Assembly: GCA_903879715.1 (NCBI GenBank)
Contig: CAIRMR010000193.1
Coordinates: 1 to 64,000, forward strand
Length of the DNA stretch: 64,000 nt
Direction: 5' to 3'
Source: an uncultured Bacteroidales bacterium
GTDB taxonomy: Bacteria > Bacteroidota > Bacteroidia > Bacteroidales > UBA4417
In this document: in pieces, positions 26,377-34,561 of the stretch
Position numbering within the stretch: position 1 is the stretch's first letter
Layout: each line of letters opens with the position of its first letter
Program-made: the position numbers and the translations under genes
The notes under the pieces: model-generated
The model's input: only the letters and a program-made list of their open reading frames with translations
What the model was told of the DNA's origin: nothing
Database searches by the model: none

Positions 26377-28122
26377 ATGAAAAAGATAAAGTATTACCTC
26401 TTCGTAGGTTTAACTCTCGCACTGACATTGCCAGTCCTTGCACAGCAAAAAACCTATTGCAATCCTGTTAACATTGATTATGGCTACACGCCAATACCAA
26501 ATTTCAGCGAATGGGGCAGACACCGGGCAACGGCTGATCCGGTAATCGTAAACTACAAAGGCGACTATTTTTTATTCTCAACCAACCAATGGGGATATTG
26601 GTGGAGTAAAGATTTAGCCAAATGGAATTTCATTTCCAGAAAATTCCTCCGCCCGTGGAATGAGGGCTATGATGAACTCTGTGCTCCTGCCGTAGGAATT
26701 ATCGGTGATACAATGCTTGTGTTTGGATCAACCTACACAGGTGAATTTACAATCTGGATGAGCACAAACCCCAAAATTGATGATTGGAAACCGCTGGTTG
26801 ATAAATTTGCGATAGGTGGCTGGGATCCTGCATTTTTTACCGATGACGATGGCCGTTTTTATATGTACAACGGGAGCAGCAACCAATTTCCATTATATGG
26901 AGTTGAACTTGAGCGCAAAACTATGCAGCCAAAGGCAACACGCAAAGAAATGTACCTGCTTGAACCATGGCGCTATGGCTGGCAACGTTTTGGTGAAAAT
27001 ATGGATGATACTTTCCTCGATCCTTTTATTGAAGGAGCATGGATGACGAAAAACAAAGGGAAATATTACCTCCAATACGGTGCTCCGGGAACTGAATTCA
27101 GCGGCTATGCCGATGGCGTTGTGGTTGGGGATAACCCCCTGGGACCTTTTGTTCCTCAATCAATGCCTTTAAGTTTTAAAGCTGGTGGTTTTGCCAGGGG
27201 CGCCGGGCATGGAGCTACTTTTCAGGATAAATGGGACAATTACTGGCACGTTTCCACAATTTCCATTTCAGTAAAAAATAATTTTGAACGAAGGATTGGC
27301 ATCTGGCCGACAGGTTTTGATAAAGATGGAGTAATGTTTTGTAATACAGCATTCGGCGATTATCCTACTTACTTGCCGGATGCAAAAGAGGATCACCTGA
27401 AAAGCCGATTTACGGGCTGGATGCTGCTGAATTACAATAAACCGCTTACTGTTTCCTCTACATTTGGAAGCTATTACGCAAATAATGCCGTTGACGAAAG
27501 TATTAAAACTTATTGGTGCGCCGCTTCGGCTGATGCAAACGAGTGGATACAAACAGACCTGGGTTCTGTTTCTACTGTCAATGCCATTCAGATCAATTAT
27601 GCGGACCAGGATGCGGAGTTTCTTGGAAAATCAATAGGTGTATATCATCAATATAAAATACTTGAATCGCTTGACGGAAAAAAGTGGAACACACTCGTTG
27701 ATAAATCTCAAAATAAAACAGATGTCCCTCACGACTATATCGAACTTGCAAAACCTGTTCAAACCCGCTACCTTCGCATGGTAAATATTCATATGCCTAC
27801 CGGCAAATTTGCGATCAGCGGTTTACGTGTTTTTGGACTGGGTACTGGTGAAAAGCCTAATGCAGTTAAAGAATTTATTATTCTTCGCACCCAGAAGGAC
27901 AAACGTAGTGCATGGCTGAAATGGAGCCCTGTCGACAATGCATACGCGTACAATATTTATATGGGAACTGAACCTGGCAAACTTTACAATTCCATCATGG
28001 TTTACAATACCAATGAATATTGGTTAAAAACCATGGACAAAGAAAAACCATATTACTTTACTATTGAAGCGATAAATGAAAATGGTGTAGGTTTGCCCAC
28101 CAGGATTCAAAAAGCAGATTAA
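26377..28122 (+). CDS. Secreted GH43-like beta-propeller glycosidase with F5/8 type C and Fn3-like modules
   Basis: The 581-residue protein has a Sec signal ending near LAQQ (residue 22). The five-bladed propeller (about 30-330) carries the three acidic residues in GH43/32-type order. These are D54 (TADPVIVNYKGDYFLFS) as base, D150 (GGWDPAFFTDDDGRFYMYNG) as pKa modulator and E219 (FIEGAWMTKNKGKYYLQYG) as acid. A discoidin/F5/8 C domain follows (about 345-485, NAVDESIKTYWCA and TRYLRMVNIHMP), then a short fibronectin-III-like end (AWLKWSPVDNAYAYNIYMG). GH43 members are mostly arabinan or xylan enzymes, so a side-chain or decoration-removing role is likely here. The subfamily cannot be given by eye. 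It lies in a tight run with its two neighbours. Confidence 0.82.
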   Translation: MKKIKYYLFVGLTLALTLPVLAQQKTYCNPVNIDYGYTPIPNFSEWGRHRATADPVIVNYKGDYFLFSTNQWGYWWSKDLAKWNFISRKFLRPWNEGYDELCAPAVGIIGDTMLVFGSTYTGEFTIWMSTNPKIDDWKPLVDKFAIGGWDPAFFTDDDGRFYMYNGSSNQFPLYGVELERKTMQPKATRKEMYLLEPWRYGWQRFGENMDDTFLDPFIEGAWMTKNKGKYYLQYGAPGTEFSGYADGVVVGDNPLGPFVPQSMPLSFKAGGFARGAGHGATFQDKWDNYWHVSTISISVKNNFERRIGIWPTGFDKDGVMFCNTAFGDYPTYLPDAKEDHLKSRFTGWMLLNYNKPLTVSSTFGSYYANNAVDESIKTYWCAASADANEWIQTDLGSVSTVNAIQINYADQDAEFLGKSIGVYHQYKILESLDGKKWNTLVDKSQNKTDVPHDYIELAKPVQTRYLRMVNIHMPTGKFAISGLRVFGLGTGEKPNAVKEFIILRTQKDKRSAWLKWSPVDNAYAYNIYMGTEPGKLYNSIMVYNTNEYWLKTMDKEKPYYFTIEAINENGVGLPTRIQKAD

Positions 28123-28179
28123 CCGGATTAAAAACAATATTAAAAAATTTCGCTAACAATTAAAACAATTATATTAAAA

Positions 28180-30483
28180 ATGAAAAGTACAAAAATCCTT
28201 ATTTTGAGCCTGCTGATGCTGTTCAGCTATACAATTTCAGCTCAGCAAAAACCAACTGCATCAGATCAGAAAATGAAAGTTTTCATTGATGGCCTTATGA
28301 AAAAAATGACTATAGATGAAAAAATAGGCCAGTTAAATTTATGCGGAGCAGGCGACATCACTACCGGTCAAACGGCAAGTTCGGATATCGGCAAGAAACT
28401 CAGAGAAGGCAAGGTAGGAGCTATTTTAAATCTCAAATCTGTTGAAAAAATCCGCGACGTTCAGAAAGTAGCCGTTGAAGAAAGCCGTTTAAAGATTCCT
28501 TTGCTTTTTGGAATGGACGTTATTCATGGATATGAAACTACGTTCCCCATACCTCTTGCATTATCCTGCAGCTGGGATATGTCATTGATTGAAAAAACCG
28601 CCCGGATTGCAGCTACCGAAGCCAGCGCCGACGGCATTTGCTGGACCTTCTCTCCTATGGTTGATATTGCCCGCGACCCACGCTGGGGAAGGATTGCTGA
28701 GGGAGCCGGCGAAGACACTTACCTTGGATCACAGGTTGCCAGAGCAATGGTAAAAGGCTACCAGGGTAATGATCTGACTAAAAATAATACTATTATGGCT
28801 TGTGTTAAACACTTTGCGATGTATGGCGCAGCCGAAGCCGGACGAGACTATAATACCACCGATATGAGCCGCCTCCGCATGTTCAACGAATACCTGCCTC
28901 CTTATAAAGCCGCGTTTGATGCCGGTGCCGGAAGTGCGATGACTTCTTTTAATGAACTTGACGGGTTGCCAGCTACTGCCAATAAATGGCTTATGACCGA
29001 TTTGTTACGGAAACAATGGGGTTTCAACGGCTTTGTAGTTACCGATTTTACAGCCATTAACGAAATGATCGAACATGGAATGGGTGATCTGCAGACCGTT
29101 TCGGCGCTGGCACTTAAAGCCGGAACCGATATGGACATGGTTGGAGAAGGTTACCTTACTACTTTGAAAAAGTCCTTAAAAGAAGGTAAAATCACTGAAG
29201 CATACATCAACCAGGCATGCCGCCGGATACTGGAAGCCAAATATAAACTCGGCCTTTTCGATGATCCTTACCGGTATTGTGACGCAAACCGGGCAAAAAC
29301 TGAAATTGGCACTGAAGAACATATGAAAGCAGCCCGCGAAGCCGCTACCCAGACTTTTGTTTTACTGAAAAACGAAAATCAGCTTTTACCTTTGCAGAAA
29401 AAAGGCAAGATTGCTCTCGTTGGCCCGCTGGCCGATAATATTTATAATATGGCCGGCATGTGGAGCGTAGCGGTTGATCACAATCAATCTATTACAGTAC
29501 TGCAGGGACTAAAAAACACAGTGGGTAACCAGGCCGAAATCGTTTACGCTAAAGGCAGCAATTTTGTTGATGATCCTCAATTGGATCTGAATATCAATAA
29601 TACCATAATCCCTACAATAGATTCATTACGTACCTCTCAGCAATTGAGAGATGAAGCCGTAGCAATTGCTTCGAAATCAGATGTAATAATTGCAGCGCTT
29701 GGCGAAGCTGCCGAAATGAGCGGCGAATGCACCAGTCGTACAAACATTCAGATTCCGGAAAACCAGCGCGAACTGCTGAAAGCACTTTTAGCTACAGGAA
29801 AACCTGTTGTCCTGCTTCTTTTTACAGGAAGACCCCTTGACCTTTCGTGGGAAAGCAAAAATGTACCGGCCATTCTAAATGTATGGTTTGGCGGAACTCA
29901 AACAGGTAATGCCATTGCAGATGTTGTTTTTGGCAAAGTGAACCCTTCGGGAAAAATAACGGCAACCTTTCCCCAAAATATTGGCCAGGTGCCTATTTAC
30001 TATAATCATAAAAATACTGGCCGGCCAATAGACGCAGGTAAAGGCGGCTGGTTTACAAAATTCCTTTCTAACTATGTGGATGTATCCAACGAGCCTCTAT
30101 ACCCGTTTGGTTATGGCCTGAGTTATACAACTTTCAGTTACTCCGATCTAAAGCTGGACAAGCAAAAAGTATCCTCAGCTGGAAAACTTACTGTTTCTGT
30201 AACGCTTACCAACACCGGAAAGTATGATGGTTCAGAAGTTGCGCAACTTTATATCCGTGATATGGTTGGCAGTATCACCCGGCCGGTAAAAGAATTGAAA
30301 GGTTTTCAGAAAATATTTCTTAAAGCAGGCGAAAGCCGTACTTTAAATTTTACAATCACCCCGGCAGACCTGGCTTTTTACAATAGCGATTTGCAATTTA
30401 AATCTGAACCTGGCGATTTCAAAGTATTCGTTGGTACTAATTCGGCAAGCGGACTGGAAGCAGGTTTTGAATTGATAAAATAA
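28180..30483 (+). CDS. GH3 beta-glucosidase, periplasmic (predicted sophorose/beta-1,2-glucooligosaccharide active)
   Basis: It is predicted to release glucose from the non-reducing end of oligosaccharides in the periplasm. The 767 residues have a signal peptide ending at SAQQ (about 21). The N-terminal TIM barrel includes LLFGMDVIHGYETTFPIPLA, DPRWGRIAEGAGED, CVKHFAMYGAAEAGRDYNTT and the nucleophile D289 in FVVTDFTAINEM. The second domain has GEAAEMSGECTSR, whose E516 region supplies the acid/base, and the C-terminus is a fibronectin-III-like domain (SEVAQLYIRDM, VKELKGFQKIFL). This is the BglX-like architecture. A GH3 of the Bacteroides thetaiotaomicron beta-1,2-glucan locus was shown to prefer sophoro-oligosaccharides, which fits this setting. 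It is the last gene of the PUL. Confidence 0.93.
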   Translation: MKSTKILILSLLMLFSYTISAQQKPTASDQKMKVFIDGLMKKMTIDEKIGQLNLCGAGDITTGQTASSDIGKKLREGKVGAILNLKSVEKIRDVQKVAVEESRLKIPLLFGMDVIHGYETTFPIPLALSCSWDMSLIEKTARIAATEASADGICWTFSPMVDIARDPRWGRIAEGAGEDTYLGSQVARAMVKGYQGNDLTKNNTIMACVKHFAMYGAAEAGRDYNTTDMSRLRMFNEYLPPYKAAFDAGAGSAMTSFNELDGLPATANKWLMTDLLRKQWGFNGFVVTDFTAINEMIEHGMGDLQTVSALALKAGTDMDMVGEGYLTTLKKSLKEGKITEAYINQACRRILEAKYKLGLFDDPYRYCDANRAKTEIGTEEHMKAAREAATQTFVLLKNENQLLPLQKKGKIALVGPLADNIYNMAGMWSVAVDHNQSITVLQGLKNTVGNQAEIVYAKGSNFVDDPQLDLNINNTIIPTIDSLRTSQQLRDEAVAIASKSDVIIAALGEAAEMSGECTSRTNIQIPENQRELLKALLATGKPVVLLLFTGRPLDLSWESKNVPAILNVWFGGTQTGNAIADVVFGKVNPSGKITATFPQNIGQVPIYYNHKNTGRPIDAGKGGWFTKFLSNYVDVSNEPLYPFGYGLSYTTFSYSDLKLDKQKVSSAGKLTVSVTLTNTGKYDGSEVAQLYIRDMVGSITRPVKELKGFQKIFLKAGESRTLNFTITPADLAFYNSDLQFKSEPGDFKVFVGTNSASGLEAGFELIK

Positions 30484-30528
30484 ACTACATTTGTCATACA
30501 AGTATTTTATATGAAAAAATAAGTATAG

Positions 30529-30567
30529 AAAAGAATGATTTGGTTTTACCGGATCATTCTTTTTTTC
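30529..30567 (+). terminator. Rho-independent terminator at the end of the PUL
   Basis: AAGAATGAT (30531-30539) pairs with ATCATTCTT (30553-30561), the inner TTGG and CCGG can also pair, and a run of T follows. It lies 48 bases after the GH3 stop and before the unrelated thioesterase gene, so it marks the end of the locus. Confidence 0.85.
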
Positions 30568-30589
30568 TGTATTCCTAATGCTATGATTT

Positions 30590-31339
30590 ATGAATGAATT
30601 AACTGAAAACGATCTTACCTTATATTCCGCTTTCAAAATAACATCAGCCGATACCGACATGTACATGCGGGTAAAACTTGGCGGTGTGGTAAACCTGCTG
30701 ATCCAATCTGCTATCAATTCGGCCGAAAGCCTTGGATTTGGATTTAAAGGACTACGAAAACAACAACTCTATTGGGTTTTGAGCCGGCTGACAGTTGAAA
30801 TTTACCACCCTCTGACCTGGAACCAGGAAGTTGAAGTGGAAACCTGGCCAAAAACCATTGAAAGTTTGCTCTACATGCGTGATTACATCATCAGGGACAA
30901 GTCACAGAATATTATTGCACGTGCCACTTCCGGTTGGCTGGCAATTGACGCAGAATCTAAAAGGCCAAAATTACTGGATGGAATCGAAGCCGAAATGTTT
31001 GTTTACCTCAGGAATAAACATGCACTGAACGAATTACCGGAAAAACTCTCTGCAACTACCGAAGGGGAAGTATTTGATGTTCAATCCGGCTATTTTGATT
31101 TCGATCTGAACAGGCATGTTACCTCTACACGTTATGTTGACTGGATGATGGACACCTATACTATAGATTTTCATAAAATAAACTATCCCAAAAGGTTATC
31201 TGTTAATTTCATGAAAGAAACCCTTCCGGGCGATTCGATTAATATTTTACGTGGCTCTAACAACGGCTTACGGTATAACTTTGAAGGAACAAACCAAGCC
31301 CAGAAAACAGTGGCTTTCAGGGGAAAAATAGATTTCTGA
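30590..31339 (+). CDS. Acyl-ACP thioesterase (FatA/FatB-like)
   Basis: It hydrolyses acyl-ACP to release free fatty acids. The 249 residues form a double hot-dog. The N-terminal half has QQLYWVLSRLTVEIYHPLTW and VEVETWPKTIE. The C-terminal half has the catalytic-type block DLNRHVTSTRYVDWMMDTY, matching the D-x-N-x-H-V-N/T...Y motif of plant and bacterial thioesterases. No signal peptide is present, so it is cytoplasmic. It begins right after the PUL terminator and is separated from the next gene by 149 bases, so it is probably a single-gene unit. Genes of this type are common single copies in Bacteroidales. Confidence 0.9.
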   Translation: MNELTENDLTLYSAFKITSADTDMYMRVKLGGVVNLLIQSAINSAESLGFGFKGLRKQQLYWVLSRLTVEIYHPLTWNQEVEVETWPKTIESLLYMRDYIIRDKSQNIIARATSGWLAIDAESKRPKLLDGIEAEMFVYLRNKHALNELPEKLSATTEGEVFDVQSGYFDFDLNRHVTSTRYVDWMMDTYTIDFHKINYPKRLSVNFMKETLPGDSINILRGSNNGLRYNFEGTNQAQKTVAFRGKIDF

Positions 31340-31414
31340 GTTTTTAGTCGGGCCGCGACTTCCAGTAGCACTCCGACTAACTGAAATCCTTTTTTTCTTT
31401 CCCATCTCTTTTCG

Positions 31415-31422
31415 TACTTTCG
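31415..31422 (+). promoter_or_regulatory. Near-consensus -7 box (TACTTTCG) before the acetate-CoA ligase gene
   Basis: TACTTTCG differs from the Bacteroidota TAnnTTTG box at one position and lies 67 bases before the start codon. I see no TTG at the usual -33 distance. Confidence 0.35.
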
Positions 31423-31488
31423 CCAAAAATCGGGAACACTTCATTTCCCCGATTCCATATACGTATTTACTGAAATCCTGATAGTTAT

Positions 31489-33537
31489 ATGATAACCCAA
31501 CAACTGATTAATCCCAAAAGTATCGTAATAGTCGGCGGATCCAATGATGTTACCAAACCAGGTGGAAAGGTGTTGAAAAATCTGATTGACAACCACTTTG
31601 GAGGAAGCCTGTTCGTAGTAAATCCAAAAGAAGATGAAATTCAGGGGATTAAATGCTATAAAACTGTGGATGAATTGCCTCAGTGCGATTTGGCGATTCT
31701 TGCCATAGCAGCTAAATATTGCCCGGATACAGTTGAAAAACTTGCCCGGGATAAAGCAACCCGGGCTTTCATAATCTTGTCAGCTGGTTTTCATGAAGAA
31801 AGCGCCGAAGGTGGCATTCTTGAAGATAGGATTGTAGCAACAGTAAATCAATACAATGCATGCCTTATCGGTCCGAATGGTATTGGTATGATGAACCACC
31901 ATCATACTTCAGTTTTCACCACACCTATTCCGAAACTCGATCCCAAAGGAGTGGATTTTATCTCCGGTTCAGGTGCTACGGCTGTTTTTATAATGGAAGC
32001 TTCCATCCCGAAAGGTCTAACATTTTCGAGTGTTTATTCTGTTGGAAACAGTGCCCAGCTTGGTGTTGAAGATGTTTTGAAATACATGGATGAAACGTAT
32101 GATTCCGCAACAAGCTCGCAGGTAAAACTGCTATATATTGAAAGCATAAATAAGCCGGATATGTTGCTGAAACATGCTTCGTCGCTTATCAGGAAAGGAT
32201 GCCGGATTGCAGCAATAAAAGCCGGAAGTTCAGCTGCAGGAAGCCGTGCTGCTTCGTCGCATACCGGTGCATTGGCAAGTCCGGATGTTGCGGTTGAGTC
32301 ATTGTTCCGAAAAGCCGGAATTGTACGCTGCCACAGCCGCGAAGAGCTGGCAACCGTAGCCAGCATTTTCATGCATAAGCCTTTGAAAGGAAAGAATATA
32401 GCTATAATCACACACGCCGGTGGACCAGCAGTAATGCTTACAGATGCATTATCCGAAGGCGGACTTGAAATTCCTCATCTGGAAAATCCCGAATTACTTA
32501 CCAGATTATTTCCCGGTTCATCCGTTGCCAATCCTATTGATTTCCTGGCAACAGGTACCGCAGAACAACTGGGTTATATTATTGATGCCTGCGAAAATGA
32601 TTTCCCTGGAATTGATGGAATGGCGGTTATATTTGGCAGTCCCGGGCTTTTCGAAGTTTATGATGTATATAAATTGCTGGATGAAAAAATGCGTACCTGC
32701 AAAAAGCCGATTTTTCCTGTTCTTCCTTCAATTATTAATGTAAAAAAAGAGATAGAATATTTCATCAGCCTGGGACGAATTAATTTTCCTGATGAAGTGG
32801 GTTTCGGAAACGCGCTATGCAAAGTTTACAATACACTGGCACCGGCTCCTGAAATAATTCCACAGCCAATGATTGATAACGCTGCAATCCGTTCAATTAT
32901 TGATTCTGCTGGCGATGGATATCTCCATCCCGAAAAAGTGCAGGAACTGTTTGATGCAGCAGGTATTCCCCGCGCCGGTGAAGCGGTTGTTACCGACAAG
33001 AAAGCAGCTATTGTAGCAGCTTCTGATTTAGGATTGCCGGTAGTAATGAAGGTTGTAGGTCCCGTGCACAAATCGGATGTTGGAGGCGTGGTTTTGAATG
33101 TGAAAAACTTCGACCAGGTTGCCGATGAATTTGACAGGATGATTCAGATAAAAGATACCACTGCCATTCTTATCCAGCCCATGCTGAGCGGGCATTCCGT
33201 TTATATAGGCGCTAAAAAAGAGTCCAAATTCGGGCATATGATCCTGTGTGGATTAGGCGGAATCTATATTGAAGTATTGAAAGATGTTCAGTCCTCTCTG
33301 GCACCGGTTTCGCTGGAAGAAGCTGCCGGAATGATTACCCGCCTGAAAAGTTATAAAATTATTGAAGGTGTTCGGGGACAGGAAGGCCTGAACCAGCACC
33401 TTTTTGCCGAAATTATAACAAGGGTTTCAGCGCTGTGCCTTGCCGCACCCGAAATTGCCGAAATGGATATTAATCCGTTGATGGGAAATATGACGATGCT
33501 GAAAGCGGTGGATGCTAGGATTAGGATTGAGAAGTAG
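31489..33537 (+). CDS. Acetate-CoA ligase (ADP-forming), fused alpha-beta, acyl-CoA synthetase
   Basis: It converts acyl-CoA + ADP + phosphate to the acid + ATP + CoA (or the reverse). The 682 residues hold a CoA-binding Rossmann domain (about 5-130, SIVIVGGSNDVTKPGGKVLK). A flavodoxin-like succinyl-CoA-ligase pair follows (about 140-450), with the phosphohistidine candidate H258 in SSHTGALAS. A C-terminal ATP-grasp domain covers about 470-680 (GLPVVMKVVGPVHKSDVGGV, DINPLMGN). The alpha and beta parts are fused in one chain as in many anaerobes. It works naturally with the ferredoxin-dependent 2-oxoacid oxidoreductase encoded at 40521-43326, whose product is acyl-CoA. Substrate preference (acetyl or branched acyl) cannot be read from the sequence. 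Confidence 0.93.
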   Translation: MITQQLINPKSIVIVGGSNDVTKPGGKVLKNLIDNHFGGSLFVVNPKEDEIQGIKCYKTVDELPQCDLAILAIAAKYCPDTVEKLARDKATRAFIILSAGFHEESAEGGILEDRIVATVNQYNACLIGPNGIGMMNHHHTSVFTTPIPKLDPKGVDFISGSGATAVFIMEASIPKGLTFSSVYSVGNSAQLGVEDVLKYMDETYDSATSSQVKLLYIESINKPDMLLKHASSLIRKGCRIAAIKAGSSAAGSRAASSHTGALASPDVAVESLFRKAGIVRCHSREELATVASIFMHKPLKGKNIAIITHAGGPAVMLTDALSEGGLEIPHLENPELLTRLFPGSSVANPIDFLATGTAEQLGYIIDACENDFPGIDGMAVIFGSPGLFEVYDVYKLLDEKMRTCKKPIFPVLPSIINVKKEIEYFISLGRINFPDEVGFGNALCKVYNTLAPAPEIIPQPMIDNAAIRSIIDSAGDGYLHPEKVQELFDAAGIPRAGEAVVTDKKAAIVAASDLGLPVVMKVVGPVHKSDVGGVVLNVKNFDQVADEFDRMIQIKDTTAILIQPMLSGHSVYIGAKKESKFGHMILCGLGGIYIEVLKDVQSSLAPVSLEEAAGMITRLKSYKIIEGVRGQEGLNQHLFAEIITRVSALCLAAPEIAEMDINPLMGNMTMLKAVDARIRIEK

Positions 33538-33762
33538 GGAGTTAGGAGTTAGGAAGACGGAAGACGGAAGACGGAAGTCGGAAGTCGGAAGTCGGGAGTA
33601 GGAAGTTGGGAGTAGGGAGTAGGAAGTGTAAGTTACCAAAATGAAATATTTGGTAAGATGTTTATTTGAGCAAAGTTCAAAACATTGTTACTAATGATAA
33701 AAACTAATTAGCAAAGAAGATATCTGAATTACCGGACTTCGGTCTTCCGACTTCGGTCTTCC
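33531..33762. repeat. Degenerate tandem repeat with complementary second arm
   Basis: From 33531 to about 33628 the DNA consists of units such as GGAAGACGGAAG, GGAAGTCGGAAG and GGGAGTAGGAAG. The second arm at 33733-33762 (CGGACTTCGGTCTTCCGACT) is made of the complementary unit, so the transcript could fold into a long imperfect hairpin. The 249-base gap has no gene. It separates the acetate-CoA ligase from the small membrane protein. Confidence 0.8.
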
Positions 33763-33786
33763 AGCCAACGAATTTTTTTTTGAATT

Positions 33787-34470
33787 ATGAAGAAGAATGA
33801 CCTCATCTTTTCAATAAGCATACTCACTGTTTTAGCCGTATTCATTTTCATTCCTCCGGTCAAAAACGGGTATATGCAGTTCAATAAAGAACATGGAATG
33901 ATCATGAGTTTTTTCAAATTTGCTCTGCTGGCAACTTTGGGGGAAATAATCGCTTTGCGAATCCGGACCGGTAACTACAATGAGCCGGGTTTTGGTATTA
34001 TTCCGCGAATGATTGTCTGGGGATTTTTAGGGCTGGCAATTAACATTGCATTCCAGATTTTTTCGACCGGTGGCCCGGTATTCCTGGCTTATCTTGGTTT
34101 GATCAGTGCACCCGAAACCATGAAAGGCGGTTTTTCATTTCTCAAATTACTGGATGCTTTTACCATCTCCACCACCATGAACCTGACCTTTGCCCCGGTA
34201 ATGATGACTTTTCATAAAATCACTGATACGCATATTATTAAAACCGGCGGTACTGTAAGCGGGCTCTTCTCCCCTATTCCGTTTGCTGCTATCTTTAAAA
34301 ATATGAACTGGGATGTGATGTGGAATTTTATTTTCAAGAAGACCATTCCTTTTTTCTGGATTCCGGCCCATACCATAACCTTCCTGTTGCCGGCTGAATT
34401 CAGGGTGCTGTTTGCTGCCTTACTGGGTATTGCTTTAGGGTTGATCCTGACTATCGGGAAAGGGAAGTAA
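33787..34470 (+). CDS. Small multi-spanning membrane protein, possibly Mpv17/PMP22-like
   Basis: The 227 residues contain about five hydrophobic segments (near 7-25, 42-60, 75-95, 98-118 and 203-222). The C-terminal part (FFWIPAHTITFLLPAEFRVLFAALLGIALG) resembles the end of eukaryotic Mpv17/PMP22 proteins, where a W-P block is followed by N-F, P-x-x-x-R-V-L-F and a last helix. This likeness is by eye and could be superficial. The role is unknown. It has its own gap on both sides and is convergent with the ABC permease gene. Confidence 0.6.
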   Translation: MKKNDLIFSISILTVLAVFIFIPPVKNGYMQFNKEHGMIMSFFKFALLATLGEIIALRIRTGNYNEPGFGIIPRMIVWGFLGLAINIAFQIFSTGGPVFLAYLGLISAPETMKGGFSFLKLLDAFTISTTMNLTFAPVMMTFHKITDTHIIKTGGTVSGLFSPIPFAAIFKNMNWDVMWNFIFKKTIPFFWIPAHTITFLLPAEFRVLFAALLGIALGLILTIGKGK

Positions 34471-34561
34471 CTACTGCTCGAAGGCACTAAGGCAAAACGG
34501 CATGACCTGAAACCTGAACCGAACGAAGTGAGCTCACCGAAGGTAAACCCTGAAACATTTT
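34471..34561. other. Convergent intergenic gap with a dispersed CGAACGAAGTGAGCTCACCG element
   Basis: The gap between the membrane protein (+) and the ABC permease (-) holds CCTGAAACCTGAACCGAACG-type repeats at about 34507-34530 and an element (34521-34545) that, read on the minus strand (CTTCGGTGAGCTCACTTCG), is related to those at 18293 and 36438. No clear terminator hairpin with a T-tract is visible. Confidence 0.4.

Noticed and set aside
30343-30717. 124-residue minus-strand frame across the GH3 end and thioesterase start
   Set aside because: It overlaps two real genes and a terminator and shows no domain.
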